NCBI GenBank assembly: GCA_003222675.1
Contig: QHWT01000041.1
Coordinates: 1 to 55,178, forward strand
DNA length: 55,178 nt
Origin: Acidobacteriota bacterium
GTDB lineage: Bacteria; Acidobacteriota; Vicinamibacteria; Vicinamibacterales; 2-12-FULL-66-21
Direction: 5' to 3'
Shown here one piece after another: positions 25,554-34,410 of this stretch; position 1 is the first letter of the stretch; every line of letters begins with the position of its first letter. The notes under the pieces were generated by a model that saw nothing but the letters and a program-made list of their open reading frames with translations, was not told the origin of the DNA and made no database searches. The position numbers were made by a program, and so were the translations under genes.

Positions 25554-25584
25554 CGGTAAAGCATAACAAGCGGGCTACTCTGTC

Positions 25585-25690
25585 TTTTGCAATCGAAGGA
25601 TTCGAAGGATCGTCTGAATTTTTTGGGTTCCTTGACAATTGTAGAGTTCCTTCGACGCTTCGGTTTTTGCTTCGACTCTTCGATTGAAAA
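25585..25690. repeat. Palindromic element, copy C
   Basis: About 106 bp between the divergent MBL and CDP-alcohol transferase genes. The ends TTTTGCAATCGAAG and CTTCGATTGAAAA pair with one bulged base, and an inner GGTTCCTTGACAATTGTAGAGTTCCTTCG region is AT-richer than the genes around it. The right half resembles copy A. Here it must lie in or beside both promoters. Confidence 0.8.
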
Positions 25691-25734
25691 GCACGGTCTG
25701 AGCCGCTCCAGCGCTGTCCTGCGCCTTACGGGGC

Positions 25735-26403
25735 ATGATGGCAAATCCACCGTATCGGCCGGCCGTGCGGCTGCACACGAGCATGCTGGCACAAGCGGAA
25801 AAGCGATTCTTGATGCGCATGGCAGCGCGGCTCCCCGACTGGATCAATTCTGATCACCTGACCGCAACCGCAACGCTCGCGATGATGGGCGCTGGCCTGT
25901 GCTTCTGGGCAGGCGGCCCGGCGCTGCCGCTCGTCATCGTGCTGCTCGCCGTGAACTGGTTCGGCGACAGCCTGGACGGCACGCTTGCGCGCGTGCGACA
26001 CCGGGAACGCCCCCGATATGGCTACTACGTCGACCACGTGCTGGATGCGGTAGGCATCGCGGCGCTGATGGGCGGCCTCGCGGTGGGCGGGCACATCACG
26101 CCGATCGTCGCACTCGGATTTCTCTGTGCGTATTTCCTGCTGAACGTGGAGATCGCGCTCGCCGCGCACGCATGCGGCACGTTCCGTCTTTCGTTCTGGC
26201 ATGTCGGGCCAACCGAACTTCGCATTCTCCTCGCCGCCGGTGTGCTGCAATTGATGCATTCCGACACCCTCGTCGTGTTCGGACGCCGGTGGCTGCTGTT
26301 CGATGTGGGCTGCGCGATCGGGATTGTGGGACTGGTGATCACGTTCCTGATATCCGCGCTCCGCAATGGCGCGGCGCTTTACCAGGAAGAGCGACTCCCG
26401 TAA
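25735..26403 (+). CDS. CDP-alcohol phosphatidyltransferase family protein
   Basis: A 222-residue integral membrane enzyme with about five hydrophobic helices. The catalytic motif appears as DSLDGTLARVRHRERPR followed by YGYYVDHVLD, matching DxxDGxxAR...GxxxDxxxD, which binds metal and the CDP-alcohol. The family joins a CDP-linked lipid or alcohol to an acceptor in phospholipid synthesis; the acceptor cannot be read. An ATG pair (25735, 25738) leaves a one-codon doubt about the start. Confidence 0.85.
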   Translation: MMANPPYRPAVRLHTSMLAQAEKRFLMRMAARLPDWINSDHLTATATLAMMGAGLCFWAGGPALPLVIVLLAVNWFGDSLDGTLARVRHRERPRYGYYVDHVLDAVGIAALMGGLAVGGHITPIVALGFLCAYFLLNVEIALAAHACGTFRLSFWHVGPTELRILLAAGVLQLMHSDTLVVFGRRWLLFDVGCAIGIVGLVITFLISALRNGAALYQEERLP

Positions 26404-26418
26404 CGGCCGGCTGCTGTC

Positions 26419-26454
26419 ACACGCGTGCGGAGAAGACGAGTGAAGGAGCAGCAG
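26419..26454 (+). repeat. Partial copy of the 256-bp hairpin element end
   Basis: CACGCGTGCGGAGAAGAC followed by an AGTGAAGGAGCAGC tail repeats, in the opposite orientation, the 20023-20050 end of the nested hairpin element. It starts about 15 bp after the CDP-alcohol transferase stop. Only this one end is present, so it is a remnant or a solo terminal unit. Confidence 0.75.
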
Positions 26455-26467
26455 ACCAGCCTCCTGC

Positions 26468-26845
26468 GTGACGGCGATGTATGATCGCGGTGTGACGATA
26501 CTCGCGGCTGTCGACGACTTTCTCTTCCGCTCGAAAATCCGCGCTGTGGCGAAGCACGTCGGGGCGGACGTCACGTTCGCGCAGACCCCCGACGAGATCC
26601 TGTCCCGGGCGCGCGAGCTGAAGCCGGCGCTGGCGATCATCGATCTCAACAGCGCGAAGGCGGATCCGATCGCGACCATCACGGCATTGAAGAGCGACGC
26701 CGCCACAAAGGACCTGCCGACGATCGGCTTCGCGTCGCACGTCCACGCGGATCTGATCGCGGCCGCGCGCAGGGCGGGCGCGGATGAAGTGTTGCCGCGG
26801 TCCGCGTTCGCCGCCAGGCTGCCGCAAATCCTCAGCCGCGGATGA
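26468..26845 (+). CDS. Single-domain response-regulator receiver protein
   Basis: About 125 residues, one receiver fold: ILAAVDDFLFRSK (acidic pair), LAIIDLNSA (phospho-acceptor Asp), GFASHV (Ser switch) and DEVLPRSAF, where the usual conserved Lys is Arg. There is no output domain. The start is uncertain: GTG 26468, ATG 26477 or GTG 26492, the last giving VTILAAVDD, which fits the fold best. It overlaps the threonine dehydratase start as ATGA. The Lys-to-Arg change suggests altered or no phosphorylation switching. Confidence 0.7.
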   Translation: MTAMYDRGVTILAAVDDFLFRSKIRAVAKHVGADVTFAQTPDEILSRARELKPALAIIDLNSAKADPIATITALKSDAATKDLPTIGFASHVHADLIAAARRAGADEVLPRSAFAARLPQILSRG

Positions 26846-27810
26846 CCCGCGAGATCACCGTTCACGACATCGAGTCCGCGGCGGCGCGGATCGAAGGGCA
26901 CGTCGCGCGAACGCCCAGCCGGCGATCCGAGTGGCTCTCCGATCTGACCGGCGCGGATGTTCACCTGAAGCTCGAGGTCGTTCAGCCGACCAGTTCGTAC
27001 AAGATCCGGGGCGCGTTCAACGCCGCGCTGCGACTGAAGGCGCGTCAGGTGCCCGACGTGCGCCTCGTGACGGCGTCAGCAGGCAACCACGGACGGGCGC
27101 TTGCGTTCGCGGCGCGCGAGCTCGGCCTGCCGCTGACGGTCTTCATCGCTTCGAATGCGCCGAGCGCAAAAGTCGACGCGATCCGCACGGCAGGCGCCGA
27201 GCTGCGGCCTTCGGCGGACTATGACGAGGCGGAGCGGCAAGCCAAGCTCCACGCCGCGCGCGGCGACGGCCTGTTCATTTCGCCGTACTCGCACCCTGAC
27301 GTTATCGCCGGCGCCGGCACCATCGCGCTCGAACTCCTGGAAGAGCTTCCGGCGCTCGATGCGATCGTCGTTCCGGTCGGCGGCGGCGGGCTGATCGCAG
27401 GGATCGGCATTGCCGTGAGATCGCGGTCACCGTCGACGCGGGTCATCGGCGTCGAAGTTGCCGCCTCCTGTCCATTCACGCAGAGCCTGGCGGCCGGCCG
27501 CCTCGTGACGATCGAAGTCGGTCCATCGCTCGCTGACGGTCTCACCGGCAATCTCGACCCCGACACGATCACGTTCGACATCGTCGGCGAGGTCGTGGAT
27601 CGCATAGTTGTCGTCGACGAGCCCGCTTTGCGCAAAGCGCTCGCAGCCATCGTCACGCGCGAACACCTGATTGCGGAGGGGGCCGCAGCCGCCGGCGTGG
27701 CCGCGATGATGTCGGAGAAGCTGGATCTCAGCGGTCAACGCGTATCGGTGATCCTCACGGGGGCGAACATCGACGCAGATACGTTGATTCACGCCTTGAG
27801 CGTCGTGTAG
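26842..27810 (+). CDS. Threonine/serine dehydratase, PLP-dependent
   Basis: A 322-residue fold-type II PLP enzyme. PTSSYKIRGAFNAAL has the Schiff-base Lys, TASAGNHGRALAFAAR the substrate/PLP loop, and VPVGGGGLIAGIG the phosphate-binding glycine loop. It lacks the C-terminal ACT regulatory domain, so it resembles catabolic TdcB or serine racemase-type enzymes. It converts threonine to 2-oxobutyrate (or serine to pyruvate). It is coupled to the upstream receiver gene. Confidence 0.9.
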   Translation: MTREITVHDIESAAARIEGHVARTPSRRSEWLSDLTGADVHLKLEVVQPTSSYKIRGAFNAALRLKARQVPDVRLVTASAGNHGRALAFAARELGLPLTVFIASNAPSAKVDAIRTAGAELRPSADYDEAERQAKLHAARGDGLFISPYSHPDVIAGAGTIALELLEELPALDAIVVPVGGGGLIAGIGIAVRSRSPSTRVIGVEVAASCPFTQSLAAGRLVTIEVGPSLADGLTGNLDPDTITFDIVGEVVDRIVVVDEPALRKALAAIVTREHLIAEGAAAAGVAAMMSEKLDLSGQRVSVILTGANIDADTLIHALSVV

Positions 27811-27856
27811 GGACCTTTAGCAGGCTGCTGAAGAAGACAGCCCGAGTCCGCCGGGC

Positions 27857-27880
27857 GCCGGGTCTGAAGACCCGGCCTAC
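27857..27880 (-). repeat. REP-like palindrome (GTAG-tagged)
   Basis: Minus-strand GTAG, stem GCCGGGTC, loop TTCA, stem GACCCGGC, all perfectly paired. It is a single copy between the convergent dehydratase and kinase genes. Confidence 0.85.
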
Positions 27881-27890
27881 AAAGAGACCA

Positions 27891-27942
27891 ATTACCCAAT
27901 TCCCAAATTACCCAATTCCCAAATCACTCGATTCCCAAATCA
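27891..27942. repeat. Octamer array ATTCCCAA/ATTACCCA
   Basis: About six 8-bp units; read on the minus strand the first unit's TGA is the kinase stop codon. It is another example of a tandem array beginning exactly at a stop. Confidence 0.8.
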
Positions 27943-28926
27943 CCGATGGCTCAGGAGCCACCAGACAAAGGCCGCGGCGCCCGCGGCGGCGCCAAGCGCC
28001 GCGAGGAGCAGCCGCGCGGCTGCCTTGTCGGGGCGCTCATCCAGCGCCAGCAGTCCGGACGACTCCACGGCGTCGCCTGTGCGGACGTCGAGCATCGCGG
28101 CAACGCTGCGAAACTCCGCGGCCAGTGACGCCGCGCTCTGCTGGCGCTCCGACAAGTCCCGCGCCAGCGCGCGCATGAGCGCCTCGTCGATCTCTTTCGG
28201 CACGCCGCTGACCACTTCCGAAGCGCGCGCCACCTTCCCCTGGATCACCTTCATGACCGTTGCCCCGGGGGTCGCCGCTGCGAAAGGATTCCGGCCGGTG
28301 ATCATCTCGTAGGTAAGCGTTCCGAGCGAGAAGATATCCGTGCGCGCATCAACCGCGCCGCCGATCGCCTGCTCTGGCGAGAGGTACGCCACCACCGACA
28401 CCGCATCGGGCGGAAGAGCGTCAGGCGCGCACGCGGCCTCGGCGCGGAGGACACCGCCGCGCGTCCATCGCGTCAGGCCGAAGTCGAGGATCTTGGCGCT
28501 ACCCTTCGCGGTGACGATGACAGTGTCGGGCCGGAGATCGCCGTGGATGATCCCGTGCGCGTGCGCGTCAGCGATCGCATCGGCAAGCTGCACGGCCAGA
28601 TCGAGCGCGCGCCGCGGATTCATGGCGCTGCCCGCCATCTCGTCGCGCAGGCTTTCGCCCGCCGCGAATTCATAAGCGAGATAGTAGCGGCCGTCCTCGT
28701 CCCCCACGTCGAACAGCGTCGCGATGTTCGGATGCGACAGCGACGCGGCGACGCGCGCTTCGTCGAGGACGGCGTCACGCCGCGCAGGATCGTCGACCAG
28801 CGCCGCAGGAAGAATCTTCAGCGCGACGGTGCGTCCCACGCGCGTATCGCGCGCGCGATAGACCTCGCCGAGACCGCCGTGCCCGATCGGCTCGAGCAGG
28901 TTGTAATGCGCGATCGTGGCGGTCAT
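27940..28926 (-). CDS. PknB-like Ser/Thr kinase domain protein, degenerate catalytic loop
   Basis: A 328-residue membrane-anchored kinase-fold protein. The glycine loop IGHGGLGEV (14-22), VALK Lys37, helix-C Glu56 and DFG (148-150) are present. The catalytic loop reads HGDLRPDT (128-135) instead of HRDxKPxN: Asp130 is kept, but Lys is Arg and the metal-binding Asn is Thr. A C-terminal helix (LLLAALGAAAGAAAFVWWLL) anchors it with the kinase in the cytosol; there is no extracellular sensor. It is coupled to the SDR gene (1 bp gap). It may be weakly active or a pseudokinase. Confidence 0.85.
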   Translation of the reverse strand: MTATIAHYNLLEPIGHGGLGEVYRARDTRVGRTVALKILPAALVDDPARRDAVLDEARVAASLSHPNIATLFDVGDEDGRYYLAYEFAAGESLRDEMAGSAMNPRRALDLAVQLADAIADAHAHGIIHGDLRPDTVIVTAKGSAKILDFGLTRWTRGGVLRAEAACAPDALPPDAVSVVAYLSPEQAIGGAVDARTDIFSLGTLTYEMITGRNPFAAATPGATVMKVIQGKVARASEVVSGVPKEIDEALMRALARDLSERQQSAASLAAEFRSVAAMLDVRTGDAVESSGLLALDERPDKAAARLLLAALGAAAGAAAFVWWLLSHR

Positions 28927-28927
28927 C

Positions 28928-29644
28928 TCATCCCTTGCGCGGAGGACGCGAGGGCCTCAGCTCGACGCGGCTCGCGAGGCTGCGCTGGTTCAACGTGACC
29001 AACTCCACGACCACCTCCGCGACGTCTTCCGGCGCAATCTTCCAGTCGGCCCCGAGCCGTGTCGAGAGCTCCGATTCGCCGCCGACGCCGAAGCCCGTCG
29101 ACACCGAACCGGGCATGATGTAACTGACGCGGATGTTGTCGTAGCGGACCTCCTGCATCAACGCTTCGCTGAACGCATTCAGCGCGGACTTCGACGCGCA
29201 GTACGCGGCGCCGCCCGCGAACGGGTTCTTGCCGGCCAGGCTGCTGATGTTGACGATGTAGCCGCCACCGCGCCGCTTCATCTCGGGAATCGCCGCGCGG
29301 CAACAATAGAACGCGCCGGAGAGGTTCGTCTCGAGCACCTGCTGCCAGTCGTCAATCGAGAAGTCCGCGACGTTCGCGAACTTGCCGACGCCCGCGTTGT
29401 TCACGAGGACGTCGACGCCCCCGAACCGCTGGACCGTGTCTTTCACCATCAGGTCCGCGTCGGCCGGCTTGCGAATGTCAGCACGCACCGTGTGGACACT
29501 CGAGCCGGATCCCAGCGCCGCCGCGGCTTTCCGCAGCTCATCTTCCTTCCGCGCCGTCAACACGACCTGCATGCCCCGCGACGCGAACGCCTTCGCGATC
29601 GCGAACCCGATGCCCCTCGAGCTGCCGGTGACAACCGCGACCAT
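28928..29644 (-). CDS. Short-chain dehydrogenase/reductase (SDR)
   Basis: About 238 residues from the ATG at 29644, preceded by AAGGTG; a longer frame is a shadow of the divergent gene. Classical SDR motifs: TGSSRGIG cofactor loop, DVLVNNAG, NISSLAG (catalytic Ser) and YCASK (catalytic Tyr and Lys). It is an NAD(P)-dependent oxidoreductase, close to 3-ketoacyl-ACP reductase-like SDRs; the substrate is unknown. The RPSRPPRKG tail is basic. It is followed after 1 bp by the kinase-like gene. Confidence 0.88.
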   Translation of the reverse strand: MVAVVTGSSRGIGFAIAKAFASRGMQVVLTARKEDELRKAAAALGSGSSVHTVRADIRKPADADLMVKDTVQRFGGVDVLVNNAGVGKFANVADFSIDDWQQVLETNLSGAFYCCRAAIPEMKRRGGGYIVNISSLAGKNPFAGGAAYCASKSALNAFSEALMQEVRYDNIRVSYIMPGSVSTGFGVGGESELSTRLGADWKIAPEDVAEVVVELVTLNQRSLASRVELRPSRPPRKG

Positions 29645-29722
29645 AGCACCTTGCACGTAGCACCCTCTTACCCTGTTTACCCTGTTACCCTGCGCGCGCC
29701 TGCTACTACAATAGTGCACCGA

Positions 29723-30562
29723 ATGCCTTTGATTGCGGTGATCGGCGGAGGCCCGCTCGGCGGCGCGCTCGCGCACAAGCTGGCCGGGCGCAGCCGCGTG
29801 GCCGAAGTGCGCCTGATCGATCCCGACGGGCGCGTCGCGGACGGCAAGGCGCTCGACATCCTGCAGGCATCACCGATCGAACAGTTCAGCACGCGCGTGA
29901 CGTCGGCGGCCAGCATCCCTGCGGCCGCCGGTGCTGATGCAATCGTGCTCGCGGACCTCGTGAGCGGCGGAGAGATCGCGGGAGAGACGGGGCTGGCGCT
30001 TCTCAGGCAGCTTGCAAAGCTCGAGACCGCCGCGCCAATCCTCTTCGCCGGGGGCACACAGCGCGAGCTGATGGTCCGCGCGCTCGACGAACTGCACATC
30101 GCGCCGCGCCGAGTGATCGGGTCGGCGCCGCTGGCGCTCGAATCATCCGTTCGCGCCTTCACCGCCGCACTGCTCGACGCGAGCCCGGCGGATCTCTCGA
30201 TCGGGATTGCGGGCGTGCCACCGCGCGACGCGGTGATTGGATGGGACGCGGCAACGGCCTTCCGTCAACCGATTGCGGCATCGCTGGCGGCGCATCACAT
30301 GGCGGCGATCTCCTTGCGGCTTCCCGCGCTATGGCCGCCGTCGGCGTACACGCTCGCGAGCGCCGCCGCGCGGGTGGCCGAGGCGCTGGCGGATGGATCG
30401 CGGCGGCGCTTCAGCTGTTTCGCGGCGGTAGACGTCACCGGCGCCGGGCGGAACCTGGTCGCCGCGGTTCCCGTGGAAATTGTGAAGGGTGGAATCCGGC
30501 AGGTAATCCAGCCGGCACTCAGCCGTCATGAGAGGACGGCCTTTGAAAACGGTCTGCGCTGA
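29723..30562 (+). CDS. Malate/lactate dehydrogenase-like protein lacking catalytic residues
   Basis: About 279 residues from the ATG at 29723 (family length about 310). The NAD fold VIGGGPLGGALAHKL and DPDGRVADGKALDILQASPIE clearly belong to the malate dehydrogenase family. But the substrate loop with its catalytic arginines is replaced (LADLVSGGEIAGETG), and the region of the catalytic HG is IAGVPPRDAVIG, without the His. It is therefore probably not a malate dehydrogenase; it may bind NAD only or have a new role. Confidence 0.78.
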   Translation: MPLIAVIGGGPLGGALAHKLAGRSRVAEVRLIDPDGRVADGKALDILQASPIEQFSTRVTSAASIPAAAGADAIVLADLVSGGEIAGETGLALLRQLAKLETAAPILFAGGTQRELMVRALDELHIAPRRVIGSAPLALESSVRAFTAALLDASPADLSIGIAGVPPRDAVIGWDAATAFRQPIAASLAAHHMAAISLRLPALWPPSAYTLASAAARVAEALADGSRRRFSCFAAVDVTGAGRNLVAAVPVEIVKGGIRQVIQPALSRHERTAFENGLR

Positions 30563-30645
30563 GAGTTCTGCTAGGTCAGATCGCGATTTTCTATGGCAAT
30601 CGAAGAATCGAGATCTGACCCCCAGAAACCCAATCCCCCAAACTG

Positions 30646-31263
30646 TCAGTTGACGGCGTCCCGGCCGTGTAAGTCCAGACCACCGGCGAAGTCGCCCAGG
30701 TGCTTCCGCAAGATCAGCCGGCCGCGGTGCAGCCGCGACTTCAACGTTTGAGGCTTGATCCGCAGGACGGCGCTCGCTTCCTCGGTCGAGAGCCCCTTGA
30801 TGTCGCGCAACAGAACGGGGATCCGGTAGACGTTGGGCAAGTGCGTCAACGCCTCAACGAGCTTGGCGCGCATCTCGCCGCGCAGCAGCTGGTCGTCCGC
30901 GAGCGACGCCCAGTCGGCAGGCTCCGGCCGCACATGATCGCTCGACTCGGTTTCGATATCGACGGCCTGCACTTCCGCAGGACGGCTGAATCGCGCCGTC
31001 CGCAGCCGCGACATCGCCGTGTTGAACGTGATCCGATATATCCAGGACGAGAGCGCGGCGTCCCCCCGGAAGGCCTCAATCTTTCGATAGACCTTCATCA
31101 GGACGTCCTGCGAGACCTCCTCCGCATCTTCCCAGTTTTTGAGATACCTGAACGCGAGCTGCTGGATCCTCGGACCGTAGAGGGACGCCAGTTCGTGAAC
31201 GGCAGAGCCGTCTCTGGCGCGCATGCGGCCGATCAGATCGCGTTCTGCACCGTGCTGACGCAT
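30646..31263 (-). CDS. ECF-type RNA polymerase sigma factor
   Basis: About 205 residues from the ATG at 31263, which has a GGAGG site 6 bp upstream. Region 2 is DLIGRMRARDGSAVHELASLYGPRIQQLAFRYLKNWEDAEEVSQDVLMKVYRKI with FRGDAALSSWIYRITFNTA; region 4 is LPNVYRIPVLLRDIKGLSTEEASAVLRIKPQTLKSRLHRGR. No anti-sigma gene adjoins it, so its control is not evident here. An AATCGAAG fragment in the gap at 30599 resembles the ends of the 100-bp palindromic elements. Confidence 0.9.
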   Translation of the reverse strand: MRQHGAERDLIGRMRARDGSAVHELASLYGPRIQQLAFRYLKNWEDAEEVSQDVLMKVYRKIEAFRGDAALSSWIYRITFNTAMSRLRTARFSRPAEVQAVDIETESSDHVRPEPADWASLADDQLLRGEMRAKLVEALTHLPNVYRIPVLLRDIKGLSTEEASAVLRIKPQTLKSRLHRGRLILRKHLGDFAGGLDLHGRDAVN

Positions 31264-31329
31264 CTGTGGCCTCCGTCTCCAACAGAACACCACAGGGCGC
31301 AGCCTTATTCCGCGCGCGGCGGAACTCGT

Positions 31330-31986
31330 CTAACAAACGGCGGGTGAAACAGTTACGCGCTCGAAGACCGTCGCAAACTGGCGCTCGACCTCATCCTCGA
31401 CCTCGACCATTGGCAGCTTGCGGCCGAGCAGCCGCTCCATCGACGTGACCCCTTTGTCGGCGATGCCGCAGGGGACAATCAGGCTGAAACGGTCGAGGTC
31501 CGTGTTCACGTTCAACGCAAAGCCGTGGCTCGTGACCCAGCGAGAGATGCGCACGCCAATCGCCGCGAGCTTCTCGGAGCCGACCCAGATGCCCGTCAGT
31601 CCCGCGACGCGCCCCGCATCGATGCCGAATGCCGCCACGGTGCGGATCAACACTTCTTCGAGATCGCGGACGTATCGATGCACGTCGCAGCGATCCGGTT
31701 TGAGATCGAGGATCGGATAGCCGACGAGTTGACCGGGGCCGTGATAGGTCACGTCGCCGCCGCGGCCCGCTTCGAAAACATCCACCCCCTGTGCGGCGAG
31801 CGACTCGGGCGTCCGGAGCACGTGCGACCGATCGTTTCGCGTGCGCACGCCGAGCGTGATGACCGGCGGGTGCTCGAGCAGCAGCAGTCGATCCCCGATG
31901 CGCCCCGCCTTGCGATCCTCAACGAGCTGGCGCTGGAGATCGAGCGCGTCCTGATACGCGATCACGCCGAGGCGCCTTACATCCAT
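31330..31986 (-). CDS. lipB: Octanoyltransferase LipB
   Basis: About 218 residues from the ATG at 31986, overlapping the E2 stop by ten bases. [59 protein letters not shown] (catalytic Lys) and FSLIVPCGI (catalytic Cys) are the LipB signatures. It moves octanoyl from acyl carrier protein to lipoyl domains, and being last in the 2-oxoacid dehydrogenase operon its obvious target is the E2 encoded just before. Lipoate synthase is not in the window. Confidence 0.94.
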   Translation of the reverse strand: MDVRRLGVIAYQDALDLQRQLVEDRKAGRIGDRLLLLEHPPVITLGVRTRNDRSHVLRTPESLAAQGVDVFEAGRGGDVTYHGPGQLVGYPILDLKPDRCDVHRYVRDLEEVLIRTVAAFGIDAGRVAGLTGIWVGSEKLAAIGVRISRWVTSHGFALNVNTDLDRFSLIVPCGIADKGVTSMERLLGRKLPMVEVEDEVERQFATVFERVTVSPAVC

Positions 31987-33419
31987 GCTTCGTCGAAGTG
32001 CTCGAGACGATCCTTGATGAACGAGAGATACCGTCCGGCGTCCGCGCCGTCGATCAACCGGTGATCGTATCCGAGCGACAGGTGACACGTCGGTCTGATC
32101 GCAATCGCATCGTCGATCACGACCGCGCGCTTCTCGATGCCGCCGACGCCGAGGATCGCGACCTGCGGCTGATTGATCAACGGCAGTCCGTAGACCGCGC
32201 CGAACACGCCGGGGTTCGTGATCGTGAACGTGCCGCCCTGCACTTCTTCAGGGTGCAGTTTCTTCGAGCGGGCGCGCACGGCAATGTCGTCGATCGCGCG
32301 GCTCAGGCCGAGCAGGTTCTTCTCGTCGGCGTACTTGATCACGGGCACTATCAGGCCCTGCTCGAGCGCGACCGCAATGCCGAGATTGATATCCTTCTTG
32401 TAGACGATGTTGTCGCCGTCGAGCGAGGCGTTGACGACGGGGAACGCGCGCAGCGCGTCGACAACGACCTTCGCGATGAGCGCCGTGAACGTGAGCTTCG
32501 CGCCCGCGCGTTCGTAATCGCTCTTCTTCTTCTCGCGCAGTTGCGCGAGCCGTCCGAAGTTCACCTCGTAGACCGAGTAGACGTGCGGAGATGTGCGCGC
32601 GCTCAGCACCATGTGCTCGGCGATCTTCTTGCGCATGATCGTCATCGGGACGACCTGCGTGCGCTCGCCCGGCCGGAACGCGGGGCCCGGCGCTGTGGGC
32701 GGCTGCGACACCGGAGGCTTCGCAGTCTCCGTCTCGACGGAGCTCAGAGCCGGTCCGGCGGCGGCTCCTGATTCGATGAAGCTGAGGATGTCTCCCTTCG
32801 TCACGCGTCCGCTGACGCCCGTACCCTGAATCCGTTGAATGTCGACGTTGTGTTCGCGCGCGATCCGCCGCACGAGCGGCGACGACTTCTGGCGGCGGAG
32901 ATCTTCTTTCGAGACAGGCCCCGCGACTGTGTCGGTTCGCTCCATCCCGGCGCTTGGACCGCTCTCTTCGATCTTGTCGCTTCCGCGTTCCTCTTTTGCG
33001 CGAAGCGCTTCGGCGGACCGCCCTGGGCTTGCCGGAGGCTGGTCAGGCAGAAGATCCTCAGCCTCAGCAGATGTCGCTGCCTCCACGGCGGCCGCGGCCT
33101 CGGGCTGTCCGACCGCCGCCTGCGGCATCTCCGAAGGCTCACGCCGCGCGCCGGACTCCGGCTTTTCAGCCGCCTTCTCGCCGGCACTGCCGATCACGGC
33201 TACGACCGAGTTGACCGGAACGGTCTCCCCTTCCTTGACCTTGATCTCGGTCAACACGCCGGCGCCGGGCGAGGGAATCTCGGCGTCCACCTTGTCGGTG
33301 GAGATCTCGAACAGCGGCTCGTCGCGATCGACCGCGTCGCCAACTTTCTTGATCCATCGGACGATGGTGCCTTCCGCGATCGATTCCCCCATCTGGGGCA
33401 TCACGACGTTCGTCGGCAT
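31977..33419 (-). CDS. 2-oxoacid dehydrogenase E2 (dihydrolipoamide acyltransferase)
   Basis: About 480 residues from ATG 33419, one base after the E1 beta stop. There is one lipoyl domain (residues 1-78, lipoylated Lys in [11 protein letters not shown]), a long Ala/Glu/Pro linker (about 80-170), an E3-binding domain ([31 protein letters not shown]) and the catalytic core ending with [18 protein letters not shown] (DHR..DG active site). It carries the acyl group from E1 to CoA. The linker DNA at 33018-33050 resembles a dispersed repeat, but this is weak. Confidence 0.92.
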   Translation of the reverse strand: MPTNVVMPQMGESIAEGTIVRWIKKVGDAVDRDEPLFEISTDKVDAEIPSPGAGVLTEIKVKEGETVPVNSVVAVIGSAGEKAAEKPESGARREPSEMPQAAVGQPEAAAAVEAATSAEAEDLLPDQPPASPGRSAEALRAKEERGSDKIEESGPSAGMERTDTVAGPVSKEDLRRQKSSPLVRRIAREHNVDIQRIQGTGVSGRVTKGDILSFIESGAAAGPALSSVETETAKPPVSQPPTAPGPAFRPGERTQVVPMTIMRKKIAEHMVLSARTSPHVYSVYEVNFGRLAQLREKKKSDYERAGAKLTFTALIAKVVVDALRAFPVVNASLDGDNIVYKKDINLGIAVALEQGLIVPVIKYADEKNLLGLSRAIDDIAVRARSKKLHPEEVQGGTFTITNPGVFGAVYGLPLINQPQVAILGVGGIEKRAVVIDDAIAIRPTCHLSLGYDHRLIDGADAGRYLSFIKDRLEHFDEAWM

Positions 33420-33420
33420 A

Positions 33421-34395
33421 TCAGTATTCAACCAACTTCCGCGCCCCCTCCACCACCTTGTCCACAGTTGGCAGAAACGCCGCTTCGAGCGGCGGCGCGT
33501 AAGGCACGGGCGCGTCTTCGGACGCAATCCGCATGATTGGTGCGTCGAGATACTCGAACGCCTCTTCCGCGATGATCGCCGCGAGTTCACCGCCAATGCC
33601 ACCCGTCCGCCGTGCCTCGTAGAGCAACAGCACGCGGCTCGTCTTTGCCACCGACGCGAGAATCGCCTCGCGATCGAGCGGCGCGAGGCTGCGAAGATCC
33701 AGCACCTCGGCGTGCACGCCGTCAGCCTCGAGTTGTTTCGCCGCGTCGAGGGCCGTGTGCACCATCGCGCCGAACGTGATGATCGTGAGGTCTGAGCCTT
33801 CGCATCGCACGGCGGCCTTCCCGAGCGGGACGATGTAGTCCTCGTCCGGCACTTCGTCCTTGATCCGCCGATAGAGGAACTTGTGCTCGAAGTAGAGCAC
33901 CGGGTCGTCGTCGCGGATCGCGGCTTTCAGAAGTCCCTTCGCATCGTACGCCGTCGATGGCTCGACCATCTTGAGGCCGGGCGTGTTGAGGAAGAACGAT
34001 TCGGGATTGAGCGAGTGAAAGGGACCGCCGCCCACGCCCCCGCCGCAGGGGCCCCGCACGACGATTGGCACGCCCGCGCCGTTTCGATACCGGCTCGTCG
34101 CGGCGAAGTTCGTCAGCATGTCGAAGCAGCAGGCGATGAAGTCGATGAACTGGATCTCGCAGACCGGCCGCATGCCCATGTACGACGCACCGATGGCGGA
34201 ACCGACGATCGCAATCTCGGAGATCGGCGTGTCGATGACGCGCGCTTCGCCGAACTTGTCCTGCAGCCCCTCGGTGACCTTGAACGCGCCGCCGTACGCG
34301 CCGACATCCTCGCCCATGACGAAGACGCGTTCGTCGGCGGACATCTCGTCGAACAGCGCCTGACGGATTGCTTCCAGATAGGTGATAACGGCCAT
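33421..34395 (-). CDS. 2-oxoacid dehydrogenase E1 component, beta subunit
   Basis: About 324 residues from ATG 34395 (MAVITYLEAIRQALF); an in-frame extension upstream is encoded by a REP palindrome and is unlikely to be translated. VFVMGEDVGAYGGAFKVTEGL, DTPISEIAIVGSAIGASYMGMRPVCEIQF and VLLLYEARRTGGIGGE are typical of E1 beta, which forms the thiamine diphosphate site with E1 alpha. Whether the complex uses pyruvate or branched-chain 2-oxoacids cannot be decided from the motifs. Confidence 0.92.
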   Translation of the reverse strand: MAVITYLEAIRQALFDEMSADERVFVMGEDVGAYGGAFKVTEGLQDKFGEARVIDTPISEIAIVGSAIGASYMGMRPVCEIQFIDFIACCFDMLTNFAATSRYRNGAGVPIVVRGPCGGGVGGGPFHSLNPESFFLNTPGLKMVEPSTAYDAKGLLKAAIRDDDPVLYFEHKFLYRRIKDEVPDEDYIVPLGKAAVRCEGSDLTIITFGAMVHTALDAAKQLEADGVHAEVLDLRSLAPLDREAILASVAKTSRVLLLYEARRTGGIGGELAAIIAEEAFEYLDAPIMRIASEDAPVPYAPPLEAAFLPTVDKVVEGARKLVEY

Positions 34396-34410
34396 GATGA
34401 ACGCCGAGGT

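Noticed and set aside
28916-29722. Long N-terminal extension of the malate-dehydrogenase-like frame
   Set aside because: It is the antisense of the SDR gene; the family N-terminus starts at 29723.
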